Notes: generated by a model from the sequence alone, not told the origin. A DNA stretch of 64,000 bases from Medicago truncatula (GCF_003473485.1 NC_053045.1:35190494-35254493); one strand, 5' to 3'; positions 24,239 to 36,792 are shown, numbered from the stretch's first letter. Translations and numbers: made by a program.

Positions 24239-27200
24239 ATGGAGTTCATTCTGCAATATGTTGAGCCTTCAACTCTTATTTTTCTTCTCATCTCTCTGGC
24301 AACTTATGTTGTCTTCTCACTTGGCCTCCATAGAAAAAAACTCCCATACCCACCAGGCCCAAAAGGACTACCCATCATAGGGAACATGTTGATGATGGAC
24401 CAACTATCCCACCATGGTCTGGCACGGCTAGCTGAAAAGTATGGTGGATTCTGCCACCTCCAAATGGGTGCCATCCACATTGTGGCCGTTTCGACTCCGG
24501 AAATGGCCCGCGAAGTCCTTCAAGCCCAAGACAATGTTTTTGCAAACCGGCCTGCCAACATTGCCATCACCTACTTAACATATGACCGGGCCGACATGGC
24601 GTTTGCAAATTACGGTCCATTTTGGAGACAAATGCGTAAGATATGTGTTATGAAATTATTCAGCCGTAAACGGGCTGAATCATGGGCTTCCGTAAGAGAG
24701 GAAGTCAAGGCAACGACTAAAATCATTGCCTCGAAATCTGGTTCTCCTATTAATTTAGGTGAACTAGTATTTTCTCTTACGAGGAGCATCACATTTAAGG
24801 CCGCATTTGGATCCAATTTGAAAAAAGGGCAAGAGGAATTCATGGGAATCTTGCAAGAGTTTTCGAAACTTTTCGGAGCATTCAACATTGCCGAATTTAT
24901 TCCTTGGTTGGGTTGGTTTAATGGGCAGGATTTCAACAAAAGGTTGGCTAGTGCAAGAAAAGCACTTGATGTGTTTATTGATGAGATTATTGATGATCAT
25001 GTGACAAAGAGGAAGAAAAACATGGAGAACAAAGATATTGAGAATGAAGCAGATGTAGACATGGTTGATGAACTAATGGCGTTCCTTGATGAGAGTAATG
25101 GTGATGGTGCTGCTACAGAAATTTCACAATCAGCGCTTAAGCTTACTAGAGATAATATCAAAGCACTTATCATGGTAAGTACGTACAGTTATATTTTGTT
25201 GTTTTGTTAAAAAAAAAAAGTTATATTTTGTTGTTTGAATATATTTTTTTATCAAACAGTATTTACCAATCTTTCATTTCAAAAATATTGATTTTTGTCG
25301 TTTGAATTTTTTTATCAAACCAATATTTTATTTCAAAAATATTGATTTACTAAGTTAGTATATTTTTTAGGAAATTAACTATTTAACTATTTAAAATATA
25401 GTAACACAAAAATAACTCATAACTTTTTGACCAACATTTAATTATAGTATCTTTTATATTATTATTTTTGACTAAATGTATTTTTATATTATTTTTTGTC
25501 TTTATTTATTTATTGTTTTATACTTTTTTGACTAAATATCTTTTTATTTTATTTTTTGAAGGAAATCTTTTTATATTATTGTTTGTCTTAATTTACTGTT
25601 TTATACATTTGTGCAAATTATCATCTATATTATTTGTACTCTTATATGTTTATATATTCACTATTATTTTTTCCTTTTCTTTCGTATGTTTTTTTTATGA
25701 TACCCTTTTCTTTCATATGTATCGACAAAGAAAAAAAATATCCACTATTATTTTTATAACAATAACTAATGCCTGCCTTTTATAGGAGAAATATTAAACT
25801 AATCATGTCAAAATTAAAAGAAATCAACATAACAATCACTTGTATTATTCTAAGAGAAAAGATGATGTAAAAACTCTTAAAAGTCACTACAAAAAAAACT
25901 TAAACTAGTTAGGAATATTTAGTTGAATATAACAGTAGATATTGATTCAGAGCAACAAAAAAAAAACTCGAGCAATTGGTGTTAGAGAGGGTGCAGAGGT
26001 CAAGATACGGTAAATTTTTTTTATTTTTATTTTTTTATGAGGAGAAAGGTCAAGATACGGTAACATAAAAACTATAAATATTTAAAATTCACTATTTGGG
26101 AGTCAATTATATTGCGATGAGTCTTTGATAAACAATTTTTTTTAAAGGAAAATAGACAAAATAAACCCATTAATAATAGGGTTGTTAAAAACAAACCTAT
26201 TAAAAGGGTTGTTGCAATTTAAAAAGGGTAATAGTCATTTTGGTTGTTGTGTAACGAGTAATCACAATAATTCATTAATGTATCGAAATTTTAAAATAGT
26301 CTCTTCTGATTGTGTGCACTTCGTTAGTCAAAATAGTCCTTGAATATATAATTCAACCAACAAAGTGCACAATCGAGGACTATTTTAAAATTTTAATACA
26401 TTGATGAACTATCATGACTACTCCTTACACGTTCATGAATCAAAATGACTATTATACATTTAAAAAATCCGATATAGGAGGAGTAAGATGTTTTAGACAA
26501 ATATAGGAGACAATAGAGTACGGTCCAATATAAAAAGGTCCAACATAGTGGGCGACTTAGATATGTAGGAGATGCATATATCATATACGCATTGTCTAAA
26601 GATTCATCATTGGACTCAACTTCTTGTGCCACTATATCTTCTCTAAGATTACCAAAATGGGAGGAACTATTAGCATTCAACCTGTAATTGGTCTCAATAG
26701 TACTGTATTGATTCTAACACCTAAAACAAGTGGTAAAATGACCAAGAAAATCAATCTTATGAGTTTAACAAGTTTCATCATAAATTAGTTTTTCGTACCT
26801 ATATGATTAATACCCACACAATTGTGACTTGTATTCTTTAATATTTTCATGTCTTTCTATAGTTGATAAAGTTTTTAACGTGATTTATATCTTGGTGTGG
26901 GATTGTACTTAATAGTCAGTCAATGCTACCACTACAACTGATGTACTTTCTTGTGTTTGAGTGAGAGGCCTCGTTCAATTATTAATTATTTTTATTTGGA
27001 CTATTTGATCATAAAAAGAGACAAGAAGTGCAAAAATAGTAGGTAAACACTGTAGCAAATCAAATATATACCCCAACCATCACTTTTTATAAACCCCATT
27101 TTTCACCTACCGAAAGGGTGTTATTTTATTTTTTGTCTCGCTAACAAGTTTCCTAAATAAGTCCTCAAATTTCATTAACTATTTCCATCATTCAAATTTT

Positions 27201-27887
27201 TTGATTTTATTTGTCAGTTTTATAACTTGATTCATAAAGGTAAACAAATGTTTTTAAATGGTATAGGATGTGATGTTTGGAGGAACTGAGACAGTAGCAT
27301 CAGTGATAGAATGGACAATGGCAGAGCTAATGAAAAGCCCCAAAGATCTTCAAAAGATTCAACAAGAGCTCACCGATGTTATTGGTTTAGGTCGAAAGTT
27401 CAACGAAACCGATCTAGAAAAATTGACTTATCTCAAATGCATTATCAAAGAAACATTGCGACTCCACCCTCCAATTCCCTTACTTCTCCATGAGACAGCA
27501 GAAGATACTACCGTATCAGGTTACTTTATCCCAAAATCAACACGTGTTTGGATAAACGTGTGGGCAATTGGACGCGACAAAAGCGCGTGGGACGAGCCAG
27601 AGAAATTTAACCCGTCAAGGTTCTTGAACGAGGGTATGCCGGATTTCAAAGGAAGTAACTTCGAGTTCATTCCTTTTGGGTCAGGAAGAAGGTCATGTCC
27701 AGGGATGCAACTTGGACTCTATGCTGTGGAAATGACTGTGGCAAATTTGCTACATTGCTTCAAGTGGGAGTTACCTAATGGAATGAAACCAAGTGAGCTT
27801 GATATGAATGATGTGTTTGGTCTCACTGCTCCTAGAGCTGTTCAGCTTGTTGCTGTACCTAGTTATCGACTCAATTGTCCTCTTTGA
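24239..27887 (+). CDS. F5H: ferulate 5-hydroxylase, cytochrome P450 CYP84A
   Basis: Exons 24239-25174 and 27267-27887 (intron 2092 bp, ATG|gtaagt to tatag|GAT) encode about 518 residues, the usual length. F5H hydroxylates coniferaldehyde or coniferyl alcohol (and ferulate) at C5 on the ER, directing flux to syringyl lignin and sinapate esters. The N-terminal membrane anchor (about residues 10-30) is followed by PYPPGPKGLPIIGNMLMMDQ, the oxygen-binding I-helix GGTETVAS, the ExxR motif in KETLR, the PERF-type PEKFNPSRF, and the haem loop FGSGRRSCPG with its cysteine ligand. The C-terminal KPSELDMNDVFGLTAP is typical of CYP84A. The ATG at 24239 is preferred over an in-frame ATG at 24188 because the protein then starts MEFILQ directly before the anchor. 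No defect is seen. The intron contains a fold-back MITE. Confidence 0.95.
26229..26455. mobile_element. fold-back MITE in the F5H intron
   Basis: The left end 'taatagtcattttggttg' mirrors the right end 'caaaatgactatta'. The inner arms ('ttaatgtatcgaaattttaaaatagtc') are mirrored by 'gactattttaaaattttaatacatt', and the centre holds 'tgtgcact..' and its inverse. It is non-coding and about 225 bp. The superfamily is not determined. Confidence 0.6.
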
Positions 27888-28654
27888 TTTATTTTCTAGT
27901 TGGTTTTATAGACTGTTTCATGATTTTTCAGCCAAAAATAATGTAATTGGGCTCTCCAATTTTAATAAGTTGTAACATTTTAGACTCTTAATAAATATCA
28001 CTATGTTGTGAATCGTATTTATCAAAATCACTAGCATCACACATTTCAATAGGCCGTAAATAGGAGCTGAGTGTCTACGTTGGCAAGCATATGAGCACAA
28101 CGATTTGCCTCTCTCGAAGCATAACAAATTGAACATGTCCGGTCTCTACTATGAAATAGAGTATGGATTTCGTTGAGCAGAAGAATCAAAGGAGTATAAA
28201 TGGTATGGCCTTTCATGACCATATGAGAAAGAGCAAGAGAAAACTTGACTAAAATATATCATTTCTTTTATTATTTAAATGACTTTTTTCTAAGACATTT
28301 TTTAAATGAAAGATGTTAGTAACCAAGTCTATAATACATACACACTTTTCATTTGTTAAATTTTATGCAAATCTCACTAAAATATACATCTGTTACTAAC
28401 ATTTAGTGAGACTTGCATATTTAGTGAGATAGCATAATAGCACTCCTGTTTTATTTGTTGAGAATAGGGAAGTGTTACAAAAACAAGCAAAGGTGAAGTA
28501 TACTTGTTAAATTATTTTCCTTTTCTTAGTGCTTAATCATCATTTGCTGTTATCCCAATGTCACTCTTGTGAATTATTAGATATTAAAAGAAATGAAGTA
28601 TATAATACACAATTCTATTTCAGTGATCAAATCAAACTACAAAAATAGGAGAAA
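27888..28654. other. gap between convergent F5H and TAF1B genes
   Basis: No gene is seen. It includes both 3' flanks. A short inverted segment near 28376-28428 (tctcactaaa / tttagtgaga) may be a MITE remnant. Confidence 0.4.
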
Positions 28655-31600
28655 TTAATTTTCAATATTCAAGTTTGATAGTTCATCTTCATCCATCATA
28701 TGATCTGATCCATTTTCAGTGGCTCTAACACTACAAAACTCGCAAGAAATATTGGGAGGCTTCAAATGCAAGCATTGACCAATCCGTTTCTCCAGCCAAG
28801 CAAGTCTTCTTTCAAGGTTCAAAACACCAATATGCAAAATCCGAATGTCATCAACATGCGCAGCTCTGGCAAAAGCCCGAAGCAAAATGTAATAATCAGC
28901 ATGAGCAACATAGGACAGGGCACCTTTATCCTTCTTTCTGACATAGTGAACATAACCAAGCTTTTCCTGCTTGACACTAGGTGGTATGTAACAAAATCTG
29001 TTTTCCTCCATGTCTAATTTCAACTGTCTAATAGCTTCTGGCAAACTTCCTGAGGGATTATCATCACTCAAACATTTTCTTTTCTTCTTTTCCCTTTTAG
29101 ACGTCTTTCCCACACATCCTTCATCTCTTGACCCCGTTCCGCTAAAAGAAGAATGGTATTGCTTCTCAGATTCTGATGGTTTAGTATTCTGAAAAAAAGA
29201 AAAAAAGATATCATCAATGAGAATTTATTTTGCCAAATGCCAAGCAATCTTCATAATGTAGTCAACCCAAAAAAAGGAACTCTCATAAACTAGACATAAC
29301 ATACAGATAGACTTGAGTTAAAATTTAATTTAGTTTGATAAAATATGCTCAACATAATTATCAAAGACTGGACATACACCCTTACGCCCAAAATTAGACA
29401 TCTGGAGCGTGACCCAACTGGTAAGATAACAGGTGGTCCAACAGATCTAGGGTAGGCTCCAATACCATATTAGGTTTTTATAATGGGTCTAACTCATCCT
29501 TACAAAACCGACTTGTAAGGTGAGATGTGTCACTCTTTATAAACTTATTTCATGCCCTACCTTTATCATGTGGAACTTGGGTTTTTCCCAATACTATATA
29601 AGCAGAGGAGGAAAGGTAACATGTGGTGTAAGTTTTCCTGATCATCAAAACAAAAGTTGTTAAATATTAGAAGCCTCGACATTTTTGCAGGAAGAAAATT
29701 CCTTCCTTTATTCATATGTTTTTGCAAAATTAGCCCATAGACAATATTTCATTCTCCATATTACTTTTTTGTTCTAGTTTGGCGTCGTTCAAGAAATTAT
29801 GCTGTAACAAATATAGCTTTTTAAATTTCACAGGTAAGAATTAAAAATCTAGATCAGCAAGGCAATTCAACTTCTTCATTGAAACACCCCAAAAAAGACT
29901 AGAAAGAAGTTGAAAGTAATTCCAAGATATTCTAATTACAAATGTTTGTGCATGCCTATGTAATAATTCATTCAAGTCTTCAATTACCTCTTCATTCTGA
30001 TAATGTTTCCATAGGATTTCCATCATATTTGTTTCTTCATAACTCCCTAAAGATGGTTCTAATCCAGCAAACACAACATCCTTACAGTATTTGAGATATG
30101 TAGGTAAGTCCTTGGAATACTCTGTCAAAAACACAGCATGTTATGCTAGCTAGATAGTCATTAAACTGTTGTCAGAAATAGGAGGAAAGAGAATATAAGC
30201 TCACACAACATAGGTTGAACAAGATGATAAGTAAATAACTTTACCATGGGTGTCTGCAATCTCATTGTATATTGCATGAAGGTGTTGGAGAAGCCCCGTA
30301 CAATCCAATTCGTGTTTCTGTTGTTCAACTGGATCTTTAGCTGAATCTTTGGCACTATCATTATGAGATAAACTTTTCTCCCATTCTCCATAACCATTGA
30401 TGTTATACAAAATCCTTATTGCTACCACCAGAACTGATACAACACAAACATGAGTAGGTAGCTTAAAATAATCCTTGGATAAGGATAACCACAAATCTGG
30501 AGACATTGACCATTCATAAATGCGGCATGCGTATGGAAGAATCTTTTCAACAGGAAGAGATAATTTTTCAAGATAACGATAAGCTAATGCATAGAAGTTC
30601 ACAGGAGGTAACTCCAAGCCTATAAACTGAGAAATGGATGAAGCACATGACTCTAGTTTATGTACCGAAAGAGCTCGCTGAGGCCTGAACATTAAACTTG
30701 AACTGATAGGACAGGCAACTGGTGGTCCCATGCGGCTTTCAAGTTCGAGAAAAGCAGAAAAATATGGAAGCTTCCCTTCACATGTCCACTTAATCATGTC
30801 TGACGGCATGATGGCTTCCCTGGCAATATGACATGCCAAATATGAAACAACAATAGTACAGACTACTGGAATCCTATTCCTTAAAGACCTAAACCATATA
30901 AACGCAGCTCGCTGACCAAACATATTGTGGGGTTCTGATTTGTATTTGCCACGTATGTTATAATCTTCTGGTTCTCCTGAAAACAAAAAAGAAATAAACA
31001 TAATGAATTACAAGATATACTTGAAAATATGTCAACCATCTTCAGGGTGCCGAAAAAAACTATAATAGACACTTGATTAACATGAAACATTAAGGCAAAT
31101 TTCAAGTCATATCATATTGTTCTTCCCGTTTACGGGCACATATTGAAGCTTTAATAATTCTAAGGTAAGTTGCACCAAATCAGATACAAGATGCAAGTGA
31201 GAGTGACCTTCCACAAATCCACAACACAATTGAAACTGTTTTTGCCCAAACATTCATAATTGTAATTTGAAAACTCCATGAACTCTCGAGAAGTTACTCT
31301 AGTTGCCACCGCAACTGCGTCCGGAGCATTGGCCTCTGCAATCGCTCTCCATTTCTTCTACCGCTCTCAAACTCACTCATCCAAAACCAATCCCTCGCAA
31401 AACGGCACCATATCTTCTTCTCGCGTTAGAAGTTCTGGGGACCCTTTTGACCCCACCAAGCGCAAAGGATACTTGTCTTGGGATGATTATTTCATGGCTA
31501 TTGCGTTTTTGTCTGCTGAAAGATCCAAAGACCCTAATAGGCAGGTGGGTGCTTGCTTAGTGAGTCAAGATGATATAATTCTCGGCATTGGTTATAATGA

Positions 31601-32956
31601 ATTTCCAAGAGGTTGTTCTGATGACAAGTTACCATGGGCCAAGAAATCTAGGACTGGGAATCCTTTGGAGACTAAGTACCCTTATGTTTGTCATGCTGAA
31701 GTAAATGCTATTCTTAACACAAACCATGCATCTGTGCTGGACAGCGGCTGTATGTGACCATGTTTCCTTGCAATGAGTGCGCCAAGATCATAATCCAGTC
31801 AGGAGTTTCTGAAGTCATTTATTTTGTGGAGAAGAAATTAGAAAATTCAGATGTTACATATACTGCCTCTCACAAGTTACTTTCATTGGCTGGTGTAAAG
31901 GTCAGGAAACTCCAACCAGTGATGAGTGAAATTCATCTGAAGTATGAGGATCACTAGATTTGAAGCTTGTCATGACATGTAATCAACGTTTGTAGTAACT
32001 ATATTCAAAAATCAGAATTATGGGAAGATGATGACTGTGGCAATAACTTCAAATATATTTGATTTTCTCCTCAAAAAAAAAAAAAAAGATGCAAGTGAGA
32101 GTAAAACTTTCAGTTAAATATCAGGTTTCTTAAAAATTAAAAAGAAACAAATCAATACAAACCTTTCATGAACAAGACTATGTAATATCCCCACATATGT
32201 TGCAAGCAAATAAAAAATAATAATTAATTCGTACATTATGTTCCAATCAAAACCAATAATATGCATTAATATTCATGTTGAGAAATTGAATTTTTCATAC
32301 AGAAACAAATAGGGATACACTTATTCTAATGTAGCAGAAATATTAAGGAGGAAACTAAATTTGACATTATTACCTTCGTTCTGCATCTCAGAGTCATGAA
32401 TTGCTTTATCAGCCCAGTCATCATCGAAAACACCAGTCTTTGAGACAAACCTCAACCAAATTGGTCCAACCAAGCCACATATTAACGGGGTAACCTTAAA
32501 CTCCTTCACCAGTGCTTCACATTGAAGCTCAATCATCATCTGCAACCCCATTATGTACCGCAACCTTATCTCCTTGTAGTACTGTTCAATGCTTACAACT
32601 GTCGAGCCTCCAAAATCTGCGGGATTCGAGGGATCACACTGGGATTGGTCAACATTCTCGGCTTTTACTTTAACCTGGGAATCATCTTCTAGCCCAAGTT
32701 TCCGAAGAAAATTGGATTGGGATGGGTTACACTGAGAGATGGGTTGCACGTAAACTGCATCAGTAGGAGCAGCTGTCCTGCGTTGGTGACTGGCCAAGTA
32801 GATACCGGCACCGATAGCATCTTCCTCTTCGGCGCCAGTGTCGACAACATCAAGATTCTTTTCTCCACAGGCAGAGCAGTAGTAGAAGCCATCCGATTCC
32901 AAAGCTTCACCCTCATAGGTACAGCTTTGACAAGTAAATGTAACCACATCAGCCAT
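28655..32956 (-). CDS. RNA polymerase I initiation factor, TAF1B/Rrn7-like
   Basis: Coding blocks on the minus strand are 32956-32374, 30976-30245, 30121-29940 (its end could instead be 29988; both are in phase) and 29188-28655, giving roughly 660-676 residues. Residues 9-31 form a zinc ribbon, C-x2-C-x14-C-x2-C (CQSC...CSAC), as in the Rrn7/TAF1B family. That family is TFIIB-like and recruits Pol I to the rDNA promoter in the nucleolus. The middle segment around [19 protein letters not shown] and the long second exon fit the plant TAF1B pattern. The C-terminus carries a basic KREKKKRK tract, and the frame ends LNIEN. The intron between exons 1 and 2 holds an antisense dCMP deaminase retrocopy. 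A likely 5' UTR intron spans about 32976-33206. The family call rests on my recognition; exon 3's boundary is the least certain part. Confidence 0.75.
29395..29640 (+). repeat. legume interspersed repeat in a TAF1B intron
   Basis: The sequence runs from 'tctggagcgtgacccaactgg' through 'ggtctaactcatccttac' to 'cttgtaaggtgagatg'. I recognise it as a phrase common in legume intergenic repeats, probably LTR- or MITE-derived. Boundaries are approximate and no target duplication was identified. Confidence 0.4.
31188..32102 (+). pseudogene. processed retrocopy of a dCMP deaminase gene
   Basis: An intronless coding copy (31278-31957) is flanked by a perfect 17-base duplication, AAGATGCAAGTGAGAGT (31188-31204 and 32086-32102), and ends in a run of about 15 A (32073-32087). 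That makes it an mRNA inserted by LINE machinery. Translation begins [16 protein letters not shown] with a hydrophobic N-terminus, then [26 protein letters not shown] and the zinc/catalytic motif HAEVNAI, typical of deoxycytidylate deaminase, which converts dCMP to dUMP. One base is missing near 31737 (GTG-CTG where GTG-GCTG is expected). The frame therefore stops at 31755-31757, before the second zinc motif PCNECA, which survives in another frame (31754-31957). It lies antisense within the TAF1B intron. It should not give an active enzyme. Confidence 0.9.
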
Positions 32957-33207
32957 TGGAGGAGCAAAACCTTTGCTGGAAATTTTTAGATTTCAGTATT
33001 ATTCTGAGCCTGGATATACAGGGTTGAGAAACAAATAAGAGAAAACTAAAGAAAAACCCCCCAATTTATCTACTATAATTCAAAGCTTTCAATTTTATAC
33101 ACTAGCATTATTCAGTGAAGTTCCCTAAGTCATAACATTAACATTTATGAACAAATTCGGAGGCATAAACAAAACTAATAAAAAAAAATGAGCAAGCTGC
33201 TATTACC

Positions 33208-33925
33208 TTCAATGGAAAGAGAGTGGAGATTGAGCGAAGATAGAACTAACCAATAGTGTAGCCACAAGGATCAATGCAACTTTGTAGGAAACCATTGTAG
33301 AAAATTGAAGACGAAGAATTAAAAATTAGGGTTTATGAAAAAAAAACTATTGAAACAGTGAAAAGATTGAGGAATCCTGTTTGGTTCTGCGTTGAGATGT
33401 CTCAAACGTGCGTTTTTCGCTGCAAACCGGATTTCATAGCATTTACCATGTGTAGCTTTTGCGTCTGGCTACAATCAATTTTATGGAAGTCTCATCATAT
33501 TTTACAGCTGTACCCTTTTCATGTTGCGCTGATTTCTATCTGTTGTAATGTGCTACAGTGCCCTGTCTAAAGTTTAGGGAAGAGGAAAATAATGGACTTT
33601 TTTTGGTAATAATGAAAAATTGAAAATTGATCTACATAAAACCCATTTTGGTAATTTCCACCTTTGAATCAATTTTGACACAAATGTCCAAACATCATCT
33701 TACATACAAATCACTTTTGCTTTGATGTAACCAAACATAAATCACTTATAACCAAAATCAATTTTCGTTGTTGCGTAACCAAACACAGGTTTAGTTGTTG
33801 TTTGTAACCGCGTGGTGACGCATTCTAGACTCGGATGTTTGTAAAGAGAAAAATATTTACAATGAAATCATGTCCTATTTTGTAAAGAGAAAAATATTCA
33901 CAAGAAAATATATTGATCTATTATA
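33208..33925. other. TAF1B upstream region
   Basis: This holds the likely TAF1B leader and promoter on the minus strand. An open frame at 33358-33570 is not family-like. Phrases such as 'gtaaccaaacacagg' suggest old MITE remnants at 33600-33800. Confidence 0.35.
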
Positions 33926-34277
33926 AGGTAGGGATGGACATGGCTCGGTTTGGGATAAAAATTGAACTGAACCGAATTGAATTGTTTGATAAATTTAAAA
34001 TTATTAAACCGAATCAAATTGTTTGTATTTTGAACTAAATCAAATTGTTTCAAACCAAACCAAACATAAATGTTATCATTGATATCGTTGAAAAAAATAT
34101 AAAAAATCAAACGGAATCGAATTTTAGAAAATTTTAAAATTGAACTAAACTGATTTGAACCAAACCAAAATATTTCAGTTCTGTTCCAAAACTGTTAGTA
34201 ATGGTTCATTTTTTTTTGTTTTGTTCGGTTCAGTTCAGCAGTTCAGTTCGGTTTTTTTGCTTTATTGCCCACCCATA
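33926..34277. mobile_element. MITE-like repeat rich in GGTTCGGTT motifs
   Basis: The left end 'tagggatggacatggctcgg' and the right end 'gctttattgcccacccata' are imperfect inverted copies. The interior is dominated by 'aaccgaa/aaccaaac' on the left and 'ttcggttcagttcag' on the right. It is non-coding. Boundaries are approximate. Confidence 0.5.
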
Positions 34278-34571
34278 GCAGCGGGAAGAGGAGACGTGAG
34301 GGAACGCCGACACAACAAGGTGCTATCGTGGGATGGACGGCAGCCACGACAAAGTTTTCCGTCGGGTGGTTAGGGTTCTTTCATAAGATGAAAGAGAAGG
34401 AATGAAATCATTTTCTTTATGTTTTGTTTTTTAATGGGATAATTTATGCTTGTTGGTCAGATTGGGAATAATGTTTTTGATCTCGAAGTTCTTAAGATTC
34501 GTTTGATACTATTCACTTCTTCACGAGGTTATAACTTTTTGGAAAATGCTATCTTGTATCGTATAAGTTAA

Positions 34572-34902
34572 AAAATCAAAGGCTTAATTGCACTTTTGGA
34601 CCCCTATCTTTCCAAAAGTTGCGGTTATGGACCCCTAACTAATTTAAATACAAAACAGCCCCCTATGTTTTGATTCTTTGGCAGTTTTGGACCCCCAAGG
34701 CAAAAATAAATAAATAATTTGACACGTGCACCTCACTTAGGGTGCCACGTCAGCGTTGACCGAGTCAACAATGGACTGGGGGTCCAAAACTGCCAAAGAA
34801 TCAAAACATAGGGGGCTGTTTTGTATTTAAATTAGTTAGGGATCCATAACCGCAACTTTTGGAAAGATAGGGGTCCAAAAGTGCAATTAAGCCAAAATCA
34901 AA
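34572..34902. mobile_element. Mutator-type MITE, 9-bp TSD
   Basis: The element proper is 34581-34893 (313 bp), between perfect 9-base duplications aaaatcaaa (34572-34580, 34894-34902). The termini ggcttaattgcacttttgga are mirrored at the right end, and inverted homology continues through 'gttttgattctttggcag'. The terminal ggcttaa is shared with the element at 11982, so the two belong to related groups. There is no coding capacity. Confidence 0.85.
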
Positions 34903-35876
34903 TACTAAAGTTTTTTTTAATACATCTAATACCTTAAAAGTTTCAAAAGTTATCTTTTCAATATTAAGTTTGTCTTTTAATTTTATTTTTACCTTCTTAA
35001 CTTGTATCTCCAAAGGACGCAAGTTAGCATGATCCAACTTATTTTTATAGTTTATAGCGATTTTTTTATAAGTTAATTCAACTAATTTTTACAATTTTTA
35101 AATTATTTTGACAAGCTAATTCAACTGGTTTATAAGTTATTATTTGTTTATCTTAATTTTACTTGTGCAATCTTAATTGGAAAAAACAATAATTAAATAT
35201 ATAATTTTTATGTTATTCCATACTTATAAATTAGCTCAATCTCTAATTTTACCAAACAATATAAATTCAATCTTTTATAAAAAAGAAAATATAAATTCAG
35301 TCAACTAACTTATCTCCTATCAATTATAAAATAATTTATTCACTATAATCTCTTTTTTTTTTTTAAGGATATAATCTCATTTATTATAAACTAGCGTATT
35401 ATTTATTCACTGTATTTTACCAAACAAAGTCTTTGTCTAAGTAAAAAAGACTAATCTTCTTCTTTTTTTTTTTTTTTTTTTTAAGGAAAAACGGACTAGT
35501 CCTTTAAAAATTTATTTTAGATTATATTCAAAATGAACTGTCTTTGACGCAATTACAACCTCGTTTCAAATAGTTGTTTTCCTTACTTTAGTCTGCTTAG
35601 GGGTAATTTTAAACGAGTAAGAAATTCAATGGGTGCATCATAATGAACATGTTCAACATTTTTTTTTTTCATCAAGAAAGTTTGACCAGAGGTAGCCGTT
35701 TGAAGAAAATTTGGAATCTAATTTAGGTTGATATGGTGTGGTGTATGTGGTTGCTAATGAATAAAACCATATTTCAATATGTTTCATAAGATAAAATAGC
35801 TACCTTGCAATTTGTAGTAAGGGTGCGTTTAATAATCGTACCACAATTTCTACTTTTTGAATAATAAAAGATAGTT
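34903..35876. other. intergenic, nothing recognised
   Basis: AT-rich sequence with T runs (35461-35482). No gene or clear repeat is seen. Confidence 0.4.
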
Positions 35877-36025
35877 GCCGCATTCATGTCATCATAACAT
35901 CCGAGACTCTTAGATTGAGATCGGACGGTCTATATTTTATTTTTTAGAAAATTAAAATCTATATTAAAATTTAGATTGTCTGATCTCAATCAATGGTCTC
36001 AGATGTTGTTACTTGTGACTGCGCG
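35877..36025. mobile_element. fold-back MITE upstream of aldolase
   Basis: The left arm 'aacatccgagactcttagattgagatc' is mirrored on the right by 'gatctcaatcaatggtctcagatgttg'. The centre is AT-rich around 35945-35965. It is about 150 bp and non-coding. Confidence 0.65.
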
Positions 36026-36078
36026 AATTTGGCAAATTGTCGACGGTAGAAAATCAAATTTCATACTAGTAGACCACT

Positions 36079-36289
36079 AAAGTACATGGGGATATAACCA
36101 AGTTGCTTGGGCTCCAGTGGCAACGAGCTCCTTCCAAGGACGTATCCGGGGAATACCGGGTTCGAGTCCCAGGAGGAACAACGCTTGGCCAGCGCATGCC
36201 TCTACGCAGGAGCCAGATTAGTCGCCCACCTTTGGTAGGTCAGAAACTGGTGTGAAAGAAAAAAGAAAAAAAAAAGTACATGGGGATAT
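36079..36289 (+). mobile_element. tRNA-derived SINE with 17-bp TSD
   Basis: The insert (about 36096-36272) lies between perfect 17-base copies of aaagtacatggggatat (36079-36095 and 36273-36289). It has a B box, ggttcgagtcc (36159-36169), an A-box-like 'gggctccagtgg' about 40 bases upstream, and an A-rich tail with interspersed G (36255-36275). These are the signs of a Pol III-transcribed SINE. The other aldolase copy has the uninterrupted site at about 48116-48135, which confirms insertion after the duplication. Confidence 0.85.
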
Positions 36290-36784
36290 TCTAGGTTCTC
36301 TTTTGCACTAAAAGCAACACATTCTCTTCTACAAGATGTAGAATTTTTTTGGTCTCAAGAACTACAAATCAGCATATTCTGCTTCAACATTTAGCAGAGG
36401 GAATTGATGCGTTGAATTTGAAAGTATATGTTAAGACATGGCATGCTTTGATGACTTGGTTACCCCAATCTCACCAAATCCTGATATTAAATCAGGACCA
36501 TATAAATTATTGAGAAAGAGACAAATCAATTAATCAAATCAGCAAAGCATATTATAACCTCACACACAAAAACTATAATTGGTACACTTTTTATTAACAG
36601 TAACACAAGTAGAGAAAAATATATCCCTAATATTATTTTCCTTAGGTTAGAAAAAAACCAATGATTTCAACCACGTAATGGTGATGCATATTGCAGAATG
36701 CCAAACAAGCATGAATTATCATCCACATGTCAAGTGAAGATAGGTGAGCTCACACTAGCCGCAAATGAGACATCACTTGACAAC

Positions 36785-36792
36785 TATAAATA
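36785..36792 (+). promoter_or_regulatory. TATA box of aldolase copy 1
   Basis: The sequence ctataaata lies about 100 bases before the ATG at 36884. The equivalent position in the second copy (48661-48673) reads aataataaata, a weaker match. Confidence 0.55.

Noticed and set aside
25468..25785. Hydrophobic open frame that might be another small secreted peptide
   Set aside because: It lies in the F5H intron, is low-complexity T-rich sequence, and lacks a cysteine pattern.
36159..36169. tRNA gene suggested by the B box ggttcgagtcc
   Set aside because: The surrounding sequence does not fold as a tRNA, and it is flanked by a 17-base duplication with an A-rich tail, so it is a SINE.
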